This document shows, piece by piece, positions 6,261 to 12,712 of a stretch of 13,226 nucleotides of DNA. Every line of letters starts with the position of its first letter. The first letter of the stretch is position 1. The notes beneath the pieces were generated by a model that saw nothing but the letters and a program-made list of their open reading frames with translations, made no database searches and was not told the DNA's origin. Source of the DNA: RGIG5579 sp045531235 (lineage in GTDB: Bacteria > Bacillota > Clostridia > Oscillospirales > SIG627). Made by a program: the position numbers and the translations under genes. The stretch is taken from positions 1-13,226 of the forward strand of contig JAZSDQ010000011.1 of the NCBI GenBank assembly GCA_045531235.1. Direction: 5' to 3'.

Positions 6261-6299
6261 ATTTCTTGTCTTAAGTGATTAAAAATGAGGTGATATTAA

Positions 6300-6494
6300 T
6301 TGCAAAAAACATTGCAACAGGATTCAATAGCTGAGGAAATAAACATAGAAAGGCGTCGCTTTCTTTGTCCGGCGTGCGGCAAGCACACGGTTTTGTGGTT
6401 ACTTCCCACTACGGAGATCAGAGATCTTCCGGTAAAATGCAAGCTCTGTGGGCAGGAAAGCATCGTAAATATTTTTCCTGTAGTTGAGGAGTAA
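6300..6494 (+). CDS. Cysteine-rich KTR-type zinc-ribbon protein
   Basis: A 64-residue protein starting at TTG 6300, chosen because GAGGTGAT (6287-6294) is a strong ribosome binding site five bases upstream. It has two Cys pairs, CPAC at 23-26 and CKLC at 47-50, in the order and spacing of the cysteine-rich KTR family: 'F-L-C-P-x-C-G-x-x-T', 'P-x-T-E-I-R-D-L-P-V-K-C-K-L-C-G-Q-E-S-I-V-N-I'. This suggests a small zinc-ribbon fold. As I remember it, members sit on Tn916-type elements next to tet(M). Their function is unknown; nucleic-acid or protein binding is a guess. Here there is no resistance gene or integrase nearby, so it may be a leftover of such an element. A terminator separates it from the upstream promoter. 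Confidence 0.8.
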   Translation: MQKTLQQDSIAEEINIERRRFLCPACGKHTVLWLLPTTEIRDLPVKCKLCGQESIVNIFPVVEE

Positions 6495-6545
6495 CATCCC
6501 TTTATATTTGCAAACTCCATTCCATAGATTATGTGAATGTTTTGA

Positions 6546-6564
6546 GCAAACGCTGTGCGTTTGC
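6546..6564. promoter_or_regulatory. Palindrome, candidate TetR-family operator
   Basis: GCAAACGC-TGT-GCGTTTGC, a perfect 8+3+8 palindrome ending 53 bases before the TetR start. A related half-site, TTTGCAAAC, lies near 6506-6514. Size and position fit an autoregulatory operator of a TetR repressor. A second reading is a weak terminator for the KTR gene, because ATTATTTGT follows. Confidence 0.5.
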
Positions 6565-6617
6565 ATTATTTGTGTCCGGCTGTAGTAATTACTTATATCG
6601 AGAAAGGAGAAAAGAAA

Positions 6618-7214
6618 ATGAACTATGATGAAACCCGTCGAAAACTGATCGATGGGACAATTCATATCATTGCGAGAGACGGACTTGATAAGGCTACCAC
6701 GAAACAAATAGGAATGCAAACATCCACAAATGAAGCGTATATTTATCGCTGCTTTGAAGACAAGGAGGATATGTTCGCCAGAAGCTTCGATTCGCTGGAT
6801 ACCGAGCTTGCGGACAAAGTTGTGCAGTATCTGCCCGTGATGTATCAACGGAGTACGAGCTATGAGATGCGTTGCCGCACCTTCTTTTCTGCAATATGGG
6901 GCTTCCTTTTGGGAAACCGTGACAAGTGTCTTGCTTATGTTCGGTATTACTATTCTCCGTATTTTCCCAAATATTCCGCGGAGGATCATAAGAAACGTTT
7001 TTTGCCGTTGGTTGCTAAATTTAGAGATGCTTTTAAGGATGAAGCAGACGTGTGGATGATCCTCAATCATATTCTGAACGTTATGCTTGACTTTGCTGTG
7101 AAGGTCCATCACGGCCAAATGCCTGATAAAGATGAGTATTCAGAGCATGTGTTCCGCGTTATCTACCGTTCCGTTGAACAGTATTTCAAAGAAAAGAAAG
7201 AGAGCCGTTCTTAA
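6618..7214 (+). CDS. TetR/AcrR-family transcriptional regulator
   Basis: A 198-residue regulator, the usual TetR length. ATG 6618 is chosen over an in-frame TTG at 6555 because AAAGGAGA (6603-6610) lies eight bases upstream and the protein then begins just before the HTH. The TetR_N domain occupies about residues 5-52: 'RRKLIDGTIHIIARDGLDKA', 'TTKQIGMQTSTNEAYIYRCF', 'EDKEDMF'. The rest is an aromatic-rich helical ligand and dimer domain with no recognised effector. Its stop is two bases before the signal peptidase start, so it is the first gene of the secretion operon and probably its regulator. A 19-base palindrome (6546-6564) upstream is a plausible operator. Whether it represses or activates is unknown. 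Confidence 0.88.
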   Translation: MNYDETRRKLIDGTIHIIARDGLDKATTKQIGMQTSTNEAYIYRCFEDKEDMFARSFDSLDTELADKVVQYLPVMYQRSTSYEMRCRTFFSAIWGFLLGNRDKCLAYVRYYYSPYFPKYSAEDHKKRFLPLVAKFRDAFKDEADVWMILNHILNVMLDFAVKVHHGQMPDKDEYSEHVFRVIYRSVEQYFKEKKESRS

Positions 7215-7216
7215 GT

Positions 7217-7969
7217 ATGAAGAAAGCTTTGAATGTGATCAAAACCGCAGCCGTGTCTTTGGTAGTGATGATTGCGGTTGTAATGATGATCTTTACCGTA
7301 ATTTCAGCAACCGTTTTTAACAGAAATGACAGGGCCCTGTTCGGTTATAAGATGTACATAGTCAATTCGGATTCTATGGCAGCTACCGATTTTAATGCCG
7401 GCGATCTGATCCTCGTTAAGGAAGTGGATCCTTCCGCTTTGAAGGAAGGGGATATTATCACCTTTATGTCCCAGGATCCCGATCATTTCGGGGAAACCAT
7501 TACCCATAAGATCCGCAGATTGACTACCGATGCAGAAGGAAACCCGGGTTTCATCACTTACGGTACCACCACCGATACGGACGATGAAACTATCGTGACG
7601 TACCCCTATGTTCTCGGTCAATACAGCAGTCGAATTCCTGCTCTCGGTAAGTTTTTCAATTTTTTGAAGACAACACCCGGTTATTTCGTTTGTATCTTCA
7701 TTCCTTTTATGCTCATTGTTATCAATGAAGGCGTAAAATTCCTGCAGTTGTTCCGCAGATATAAAAAAGAGCAAATGGAAGAATTGCAGGCTGAGAGGGA
7801 TAAGATCGAGGAAGAGCGTGCTGCCAATGCAAAAATGCTGGAGGAATTGCAGGCACTGAAGGCTCAGCTGGAAGGCAAGACCGCCGCTCCCGCTTGGGAA
7901 GCACTTTCTGAAGAAAGGGAAGAGGCAACGGTTCTTGCAAACGCAGAGGAAACGGAAAAGACGGAATAG
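7217..7969 (+). CDS. SipW-type signal peptidase I (peptidase A) with coiled-coil tail
   Basis: Membrane signal peptidase of the ER/archaeal-like S26B type, 250 residues, expected to cut TasA-type substrates encoded downstream. Membrane helices lie at about 11-33 and 156-172. The catalytic Ser is S53 in NSDSM and the His replacing the usual Lys is H97 in THKI. The region that normally reads TKGD reads TYGT here (114-117), so the Asp equivalent to D106 of Bacillus subtilis SipW is absent. A nearby acidic cluster, D120-x-D122-D123, may substitute. After the second helix comes a charged coiled coil (181-220) and an acidic tail, probably cytoplasmic, well beyond the core enzyme. Translation is likely coupled to tetR, since the spacing is two bases and the Shine-Dalgarno site is poor. 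Confidence 0.87.
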   Translation: MKKALNVIKTAAVSLVVMIAVVMMIFTVISATVFNRNDRALFGYKMYIVNSDSMAATDFNAGDLILVKEVDPSALKEGDIITFMSQDPDHFGETITHKIRRLTTDAEGNPGFITYGTTTDTDDETIVTYPYVLGQYSSRIPALGKFFNFLKTTPGYFVCIFIPFMLIVINEGVKFLQLFRRYKKEQMEELQAERDKIEEERAANAKMLEELQALKAQLEGKTAAPAWEALSEEREEATVLANAEETEKTE

Positions 7970-8022
7970 TTTTTCCGAAGGTCAAGAAATAACACTGTCG
8001 CATACATACATTAGGAGAAATA

Positions 8023-8256
8023 ATGCCCCAAGCAAATACCACGGATATGATCGGCTACATTGCAATCGCCTTTTTAGTGGTTGCCGTTCTGATTATCTTA
8101 GCCCTCGCTTTCTTTTTCGTATATAACGATTTTATGAGTGAGCTCCGACATCTCAATATCGAGATCCGCCGTACCGAAGGGCAAGAAAAAGACTATTGGA
8201 AGAAACAAAAACTCAGACTTTGGCTATCGCTCATTCCGTTTGTGAAATATAGGTAA
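8023..8256 (+). CDS. Small membrane protein of unknown function in SipW locus
   Basis: A 77-residue protein. TAGGAGAAATA directly before ATG 8023 is a good ribosome binding site. It has one long hydrophobic segment at about residues 9-36 (IGYIAIAFLVVAVLIILALA), then a strongly basic, partly amphipathic tail 'ELRHLNIEIRRTEGQEKDYW' and 'KKQKLRLWLSLIPFVKYR'. The basic tail suggests N-out, C-in topology by the positive-inside rule. No signal peptide motif, cysteine or catalytic motif is seen. It lies between signal peptidase A and the large exported protein on the same strand, 53 bases after the peptidase, so it is probably part of the same operon. It could be an assembly or anchoring factor or a partner of the peptidase; I do not recognise a family. 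Confidence 0.8.
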   Translation: MPQANTTDMIGYIAIAFLVVAVLIILALAFFFVYNDFMSELRHLNIEIRRTEGQEKDYWKKQKLRLWLSLIPFVKYR

Positions 8257-8291
8257 CGATAGATTAAATAAGCGCCGTCCCTTTTGTGAGA

Positions 8292-8332
8292 GTCAGCATT
8301 GACAGAAGGATGACGGGAAATCTACTGCTGAC
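8292..8332 (+). promoter_or_regulatory. Inverted repeat and possible promoter before the 893-residue exported protein
   Basis: GTCAGCA (8292-8298) is repeated inverted as TGCTGAC (8326-8332), just before the AGGAGG site at 8339-8344. Between the arms are TTGACA (8299-8304) and, 16 bases on, TCTACT (8321-8326), a weak -10. It could be a regulated internal promoter or an mRNA leader stem. Confidence 0.35.
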
Positions 8333-8351
8333 AAAAACAGGAGGTCATAAA

Positions 8352-11033
8352 ATGACAAAAAGAAAAAGCACCAAGCGCGCCCTCCTTATGAGCGCCCTCG
8401 CACTTCTTTTGTGCGTGTCAATGCTTATCGGTACGACCTATGCCTGGTTTACCGACTCTGTTACCTCTTCGGGTAACATCATCAAGGCAGGAAAACTGGA
8501 TGTAGCCATGGAGTGGAAGGATGCGACTGCAACCGGCGCTCAGCAGACTTACAAGGATGCGGCAGAAGGCGCCATCTTCAACTACGATAAGTGGGAACCC
8601 GGCTACGTAGAAGCAAAAAATATCAAGATCAGCAACGCAGGTACTCTCGCATTTAAGTACCAGCTCCATATCATTGCTGAAGGCGAGGTTTCTATCCTTG
8701 CAGACGTGATCGACGTCTTCTTTGCAGAGGAAGAACTTCTTCTTGCAGACAGAAACATGACGGGTCTTAATTATGTAGGCACTCTCAGAGAAGTGCTTAC
8801 AAATCAGCCCTTAAATATGACGGGTGAGATCAAAGCAGGCGATACGCCCGATATTGCTACCATTGCTCTGAAGATGCGTGAAGAAGCAGGCAATGATTAT
8901 CAGGGCAAGGCGATCGGATCATCCTTCGCCGTTCAGTTGGTTGCAACTCAGCTCGCTTCCGAAGAAGACAGTTTTAATAAGGAGTATGATGCGCCCGCAG
9001 ATTACCCTGTAATCTCTGTTCCCGCGCCTATTCCTTCCGCAGGCAGCCAGAACATTTCTTCTCCCAAGGAAACCACTGACCATCCCATGAACATCAATAT
9101 TCCTAAGGAAATGCTTGATGAACTGAAGGATGACGGTGTTACCGAGCTTACTCTCGTTCATACCGAGGCTCAGTTTGATACTGTGAACAAAACCGTAAAC
9201 TTCCGTTCTGTTGAATTGGTAGATCAAAACGGCAACGTTGTAGATCTGGCTTCTCTCGGTACGGATAAGAAGATCATTATTACTCTTCCCGTAGGCAATA
9301 CTTACGCGGATGGCGAGGCCGTTCTCGTATATCACGACGGTGAACTTATGGGAACTGCCATTGTTTCCGGCGGCAAGATGACTTACGAAGCAGCCCATCT
9401 TTGCGAGATCGATATTACTGCTACCGAGGAAGTTAAGGTGGAAGAGGAGAGCGGTGCTTACGTCATCGAAAACCTCAGCCAGCTCTACAATTTTGCACAG
9501 GAAGTAAACGGCGGCAACAGTTTCCACGGTAAGACCGTGCTTCTTGCAAACGATATCGACTTGAACGGTTATACCTGGGCTCCCATCGGTAATTCCGTTA
9601 CCGCTTTCCGCGGAACCTTTGATGGACAGGGACACACCATTTCCAATCTTTGCATCAATATGCCCGGCAAGAGCAATGTTGGTCTCTTCGGTATGACTAC
9701 CGACGGCAAGGTTATGAATCTTACCGTGAAGAACGCTACTGTAACCGGCCGTCTGAATGTCGGTGTTGTTGCAGGTACTCCTTATACTACTCAGTATTCC
9801 AATATCACCTTGATCGGTCACGTTGAAGTAAACGGCATGGCTTACGTCGGCGGTATCGGCGGTAAGAATGCTTACGCCAACTGGAGCGACGTTACCGTCA
9901 ACGTAGACGAAACCAGTTATGTGAAGGCAAATTCTGTTGAAAACGGTGTGGCATACCGCACTTACGTCGGCGGCGCTTGCGGCTTCAACGGCGAAGGTAC
10001 ACACAGCTTCACCAACGTTACGTCCAATATCGACGTAATCGGCACAACTTGTGACGTAGGCGGTCTCTTCGGTATCGCTCATTACGGCAATAAGTTTGTA
10101 AACTGCTCTTCCTCCGGTGACGTTACTATCACCGATGCTGCAGAAGCTGCAGATGCAGAGGAAATGGGCGGTGTTGCAGGCGTATGGCACAACGGCGGTG
10201 CAAACGTAGTATTCCTGTACTGCTCTTATACCGGCAAGCTCACTGCAAACATTACCGAGAGCGTTGATCTTTCCGACAACACCATCGTAGGAGCAGCATA
10301 CAGCAAGACCGGCCCCGGCAAGCTTGTTTTCGATCAGAAGGTTGATACTGCAGAAGAATTTGCTGAAGCAGTGAAGAATATGGAAGAGGGCGGCGTTGTT
10401 GTCCTCACCGAGAATGTGGACGTTGATACCATTGAATTGCCCGAGGATGTTGAAGTCAGCATCGATTTGAACGGAAATCAGCTCTCTGTTGCCGGTCTGG
10501 AAGCAACGGCTGACGTTGAGATCACCGGCGGTACTTTGGTACATAAGGATGCTACCTATCCCGCTGTTTCCGTAGCCGATGGCGGTAACCTGGTTCTGAA
10601 TGACGTTAATATCGTTTGTAATAAGTACTGCAACCTGTACGTCAGCGGTTCCCTCGAGGCTGCAGAGTACGTGGGCCTTCAGGTCTTCGGCGGTACCTGC
10701 GAGCTGAACAACTGCAACGTTGAAGTTGAGGTTGACAAAGTCCGTTACGCTAACTCTGCATACGGCATTGCAGTTCACGACGGTAAATTGATCATGAACG
10801 GCGGTTCTGTTAAGGTAAGTTCTCCCGGAAGCACAAAGGCGGATTTTCAGGCAGCATTTGCAGGATGGCAAGCCGGTGAGAAGACCATTATTCTGAACGA
10901 CGTTACCATCGATGCCAAGAATTATTTTGAGGCAGGCGGTGGCAACACTACCATCATCACCAACGATGCAAACGGTAGCTGGGAAGGAAAATGCGTTGCC
11001 GGTAATGGCACCTATACCGTACAGTATAAATAA
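8352..11033 (+). CDS. Large SipW-dependent exported protein: TasA-like domain plus GLUG-type beta-helix
   Basis: An 893-residue secreted or surface protein. ATG 8352 is chosen because AGGAGG (8339-8344) lies seven bases upstream and the protein then begins with a classic SipW-type signal: basic start, hydrophobic core 11-27, and TTYAWFTD at 28-35 with likely cleavage after A31. A TasA/camelysin-like domain follows (33-204), with AGKLDV (46-51), WEPG (81-84), SNAGTLAFKY (94-103) and a closing beta strand FAVQLVATQ. A proline-rich linker (about 218-245) leads to an unassigned beta domain (250-360). Then comes a long repetitive beta-helix: ANDIDLNG (399-406), GTFDGQGHTISNL (421-433) and GLUG-type units such as NVGLFG, YVGGIGG and DVGGLFG (about 442-610). 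A second beta-helical run reaches the C-terminus. There is no LPXTG, C-terminal helix or cell-wall repeat, so retention may depend on TasA-type polymerisation. Rich in C-ending codons, suggesting strong expression. Probably a fibre-associated adhesin. Confidence 0.85.
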   Translation: MTKRKSTKRALLMSALALLLCVSMLIGTTYAWFTDSVTSSGNIIKAGKLDVAMEWKDATATGAQQTYKDAAEGAIFNYDKWEPGYVEAKNIKISNAGTLAFKYQLHIIAEGEVSILADVIDVFFAEEELLLADRNMTGLNYVGTLREVLTNQPLNMTGEIKAGDTPDIATIALKMREEAGNDYQGKAIGSSFAVQLVATQLASEEDSFNKEYDAPADYPVISVPAPIPSAGSQNISSPKETTDHPMNINIPKEMLDELKDDGVTELTLVHTEAQFDTVNKTVNFRSVELVDQNGNVVDLASLGTDKKIIITLPVGNTYADGEAVLVYHDGELMGTAIVSGGKMTYEAAHLCEIDITATEEVKVEEESGAYVIENLSQLYNFAQEVNGGNSFHGKTVLLANDIDLNGYTWAPIGNSVTAFRGTFDGQGHTISNLCINMPGKSNVGLFGMTTDGKVMNLTVKNATVTGRLNVGVVAGTPYTTQYSNITLIGHVEVNGMAYVGGIGGKNAYANWSDVTVNVDETSYVKANSVENGVAYRTYVGGACGFNGEGTHSFTNVTSNIDVIGTTCDVGGLFGIAHYGNKFVNCSSSGDVTITDAAEAADAEEMGGVAGVWHNGGANVVFLYCSYTGKLTANITESVDLSDNTIVGAAYSKTGPGKLVFDQKVDTAEEFAEAVKNMEEGGVVVLTENVDVDTIELPEDVEVSIDLNGNQLSVAGLEATADVEITGGTLVHKDATYPAVSVADGGNLVLNDVNIVCNKYCNLYVSGSLEAAEYVGLQVFGGTCELNNCNVEVEVDKVRYANSAYGIAVHDGKLIMNGGSVKVSSPGSTKADFQAAFAGWQAGEKTIILNDVTIDAKNYFEAGGGNTTIITNDANGSWEGKCVAGNGTYTVQYK

Positions 11034-11049
11034 ATTTCTTGAGTTTTCA

Positions 11050-11120
11050 GCCGTCCTAACTCCCCGCGGGGAGTTAGGCGGCAATCAAAGGACATAAGCC
11101 TTTATGCCTTTTGATTGCCG
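11050..11120 (+). other. Tandem hairpins sharing a CGGC arm between the beta-helix gene and signal peptidase B
   Basis: Hairpin 1: GCCG (11050-11053), T bulge, CCTAACTCCCC (11055-11065), GC, GGGGAGTTAGG (11068-11078), CGGC (11079-11082). Hairpin 2: 19-base arms 11079-11097 and 11102-11120 (17 of 19 paired) around GCCT. The CGGC at 11079-11082 can pair left or right but not both. Neither hairpin has a U tract, so simple termination is unlikely; differential mRNA stability or a structural switch is possible. Confidence 0.65.
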
Positions 11121-11145
11121 AAGCGCAATGAAAGGAAGAAAACCA

Positions 11146-11808
11146 ATGACAACACTGAAAAAAACATGGAATATCGTATCCACTGCGCTGGTGGTGCTTA
11201 TGGTGCTTTGTGCTGTATTTCTGATGGCTTCCCGAATCATCGGATATCAGTGTTACACCATCATTTCCCCCAGTATGGAGCCGGAATATATGGTGGGTGA
11301 TCTCATTTACGTTAAAAAAGTGGATCCCGAAACCATCAAGGTTCGCGACGTCATCACCTTCCTTGTGAACGAGGATCTGGTAGTGGGAACGCATCGCGTC
11401 GTTCGTATTGACGGGGAGAAGCAGCATTTCTATACCAAGGGTGACGCCAATGAAACCGAAGACGGCTCTCCCGTTCATTTTAAAAATGTCATCGGCGTGC
11501 CCAAGTTCCGCATTCCTCTGCTGGGCTACGTTTCCAATTTCGTGCAGAATCCGCCCGGTATGTATATTACCGTTGCTCTTGGCGCCATTCTCATTCTTGC
11601 CGTCTTCTTGCCCGATATTTTTGGCAAAAAGAAGAATGAGGAATCGAACCCTGAGATCTTTGCAACCCGCCAGGAGATCGATGCGGTAAACGAGGAAAAC
11701 GAAAGGCTGAAAGCGGAATTGGAGCAACTGAAAAAAGAAACGACGGTTCATTATTCGTCCGGTGAACTCGCCCAGCTCAGCGCAAACAGGGAAAAGGACA
11801 AAGAGTAA
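11146..11808 (+). CDS. sipW: SipW-type signal peptidase I (peptidase B) with coiled-coil tail
   Basis: Membrane signal peptidase of the SipW class, 220 residues. ATG 11146 is chosen because AAGGAAG lies seven bases upstream; an in-frame ATG at 11104 lies inside a hairpin. Membrane helices are at about 10-32 and 138-158. All catalytic elements are canonical: S43 in SPSMEP, H83 in GTHRVV, D100 in TKGDAN. The spacing agrees with B. subtilis SipW (Ser47/His87/Asp106). A cytoplasmic coiled coil (173-198, 'VNEENERLKAELEQLKKE') and a polar tail follow. It lies directly before a TasA-like gene, the classic sipW-tasA arrangement, so it most likely matures that product and perhaps the other exported proteins. 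Paralogous to the peptidase at 7217 but clearly diverged. Confidence 0.92.
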   Translation: MTTLKKTWNIVSTALVVLMVLCAVFLMASRIIGYQCYTIISPSMEPEYMVGDLIYVKKVDPETIKVRDVITFLVNEDLVVGTHRVVRIDGEKQHFYTKGDANETEDGSPVHFKNVIGVPKFRIPLLGYVSNFVQNPPGMYITVALGAILILAVFLPDIFGKKKNEESNPEIFATRQEIDAVNEENERLKAELEQLKKETTVHYSSGELAQLSANREKDKE

Positions 11809-11821
11809 GTTTTCACATTCG

Positions 11822-11847
11822 TACCACGGCAGAAATGCCGATGGGTA
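11822..11847 (+). other. Small hairpin in the leader of the TasA-like gene
   Basis: TACC (11822-11825), A, CGGCA (11827-11831), loop GAAA, TGCCG (11836-11840), ATG, GGTA (11844-11847). A stable GNRA-type loop without a U tract, 46 bases before the next start. It could stabilise the downstream message. Confidence 0.4.
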
Positions 11848-11893
11848 TGAGTTTGAAATATCAAAAAAATTTCAGGGAAAGGAGGAAAATAAA

Positions 11894-12607
11894 ATGAAGA
11901 ATACCAAAAAGAAAGTGTTTGTGGTAGCTCTTGCTGTTTGCTTGGTAGCCATTCTTTCTGCCGGATCTCTTGCATGGTTCAGTGCCGAAGATACCGTAGA
12001 TAATACGTTCATCATCGCCGGTTCCAATGACAAGGAAAACGATGTGTTCAGCATCGACCTGTACGAAATGAAAGATACCGATGGTGACGGTGTTGGTGAT
12101 ACAAAAACCGATTACGGTATTGTTTACGGTGACAACAACGAAGTTGTTCCCGGCGCAGAACTTTGCAAAGAAGCATACGTTGAAAACACCGGTAAGTACG
12201 ATCAGTACGTTCGTGTTAAAGTTACTCTTTCTGATGTCACCACGTGGAAAAACGTTTTGGGTATCCAAAACATAACCGATCCTGTTGATCTCAACAAGTT
12301 CTTTGATGTCGCAGCTGATTTCGATACCACCTGGTATAAAAACGATGCTGAGATCACTTACGATTCTGCTACTGATTCCCTTACCTATGTTTACTACTAC
12401 AACGATGTTCTGGGAGCCAATGATCCTGCCGTTGCCTTTATCCATGGCGTAAGCATTCCCGAAGATATGACCGCCGGTCACGTGGAAGATATGCAGGGAT
12501 CTTTCAAGCTCAGCTTTGTTGCCGAGGCAATCCAGTCTACCAATATGCTGGATAGCTACGGTGCCGTTGAGTATCAGAACGCCATTGATTCCTTTGCAAA
12601 AGCCTAA
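11894..12607 (+). CDS. TasA/camelysin-like SipW-dependent exported protein
   Basis: A 237-residue exported protein of the TasA/camelysin type, a likely fibre subunit. ATG 11894 is chosen because AAAGGAGGAAAA directly precedes it; the earlier in-frame start at 11762 would overlap signal peptidase B by 47 bases. The signal peptide has the SipW signature GSLAWFS (24-30) with likely cleavage after A27. The mature part follows the TasA strand pattern: IIAGS (40-44), VVPGAELCKEAYVENTG (84-100, cf. the 'PG...N-x-G' core of TasA), VRVKVTLSD, and the closing strand FKLSFVAEAIQ (204-214). A calcium-loop motif DTDGDGVGDTKTD (61-73), as in thrombospondin type 3 and similar calcium-binding loops, is inserted near the N-terminus and is not a TasA feature. 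It immediately follows signal peptidase B (85-base gap), as in sipW-tasA operons. Confidence 0.87.
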   Translation: MKNTKKKVFVVALAVCLVAILSAGSLAWFSAEDTVDNTFIIAGSNDKENDVFSIDLYEMKDTDGDGVGDTKTDYGIVYGDNNEVVPGAELCKEAYVENTGKYDQYVRVKVTLSDVTTWKNVLGIQNITDPVDLNKFFDVAADFDTTWYKNDAEITYDSATDSLTYVYYYNDVLGANDPAVAFIHGVSIPEDMTAGHVEDMQGSFKLSFVAEAIQSTNMLDSYGAVEYQNAIDSFAKA

Positions 12608-12619
12608 GATTTATCAAAG

Positions 12620-12666
12620 CGGTTTTGAATTTTTAGCTTTATAAAAAACCGAACCCGAAAAGCTAA
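12620..12666 (+). other. Interleaved inverted repeats before the last gene (pseudoknot-like)
   Basis: CGGTTTT (12620-12626) pairs with AAAACCG (12645-12651), and TTAGCTTT (12633-12640) pairs with AAAGCTAA (12659-12666). The arms alternate 1-2-1'-2', so the stems form either a pseudoknot or mutually exclusive hairpins. The second right arm ends eight bases before the GGAGG site (12675-12679), near enough to influence ribosome access. Confidence 0.5.
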
Positions 12667-12674
12667 GATCATTT

Positions 12675-12712
12675 GGAGGTCATAATATGACAAAAAGAAA
12701 AAGCACCAAGCG
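12675..12712 (+). repeat. Conserved RBS/signal-peptide cassette, second copy (first at 8340-8377)
   Basis: GGAGGTCATAA, one or two differing bases, then the first 26 coding bases are identical at 8340-8377 and 12675-12712. Similarity continues through the signal peptide with mostly synonymous changes, while the mature domains diverge. This fits duplication or gene conversion of the 5' end. Confidence 0.75.

Noticed and set aside
3302..6494. A complete integrative element inserted at tRNA-Leu
   Set aside because: The tRNA 3' end is not repeated elsewhere in the window and no integrase, relaxase or excisionase is present; only remnants can be argued.
11050..11082. Terminator after the beta-helix gene
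   Set aside because: The stem is strong but no T tract follows on either strand, so intrinsic termination is not supported.
8919..11084. 721-codon minus-strand ORF opposite the beta-helix gene
   Set aside because: Antisense shadow of a gene with biased codon use; no ribosome binding site or family pattern, while the plus strand has a signal peptide and clear domains.
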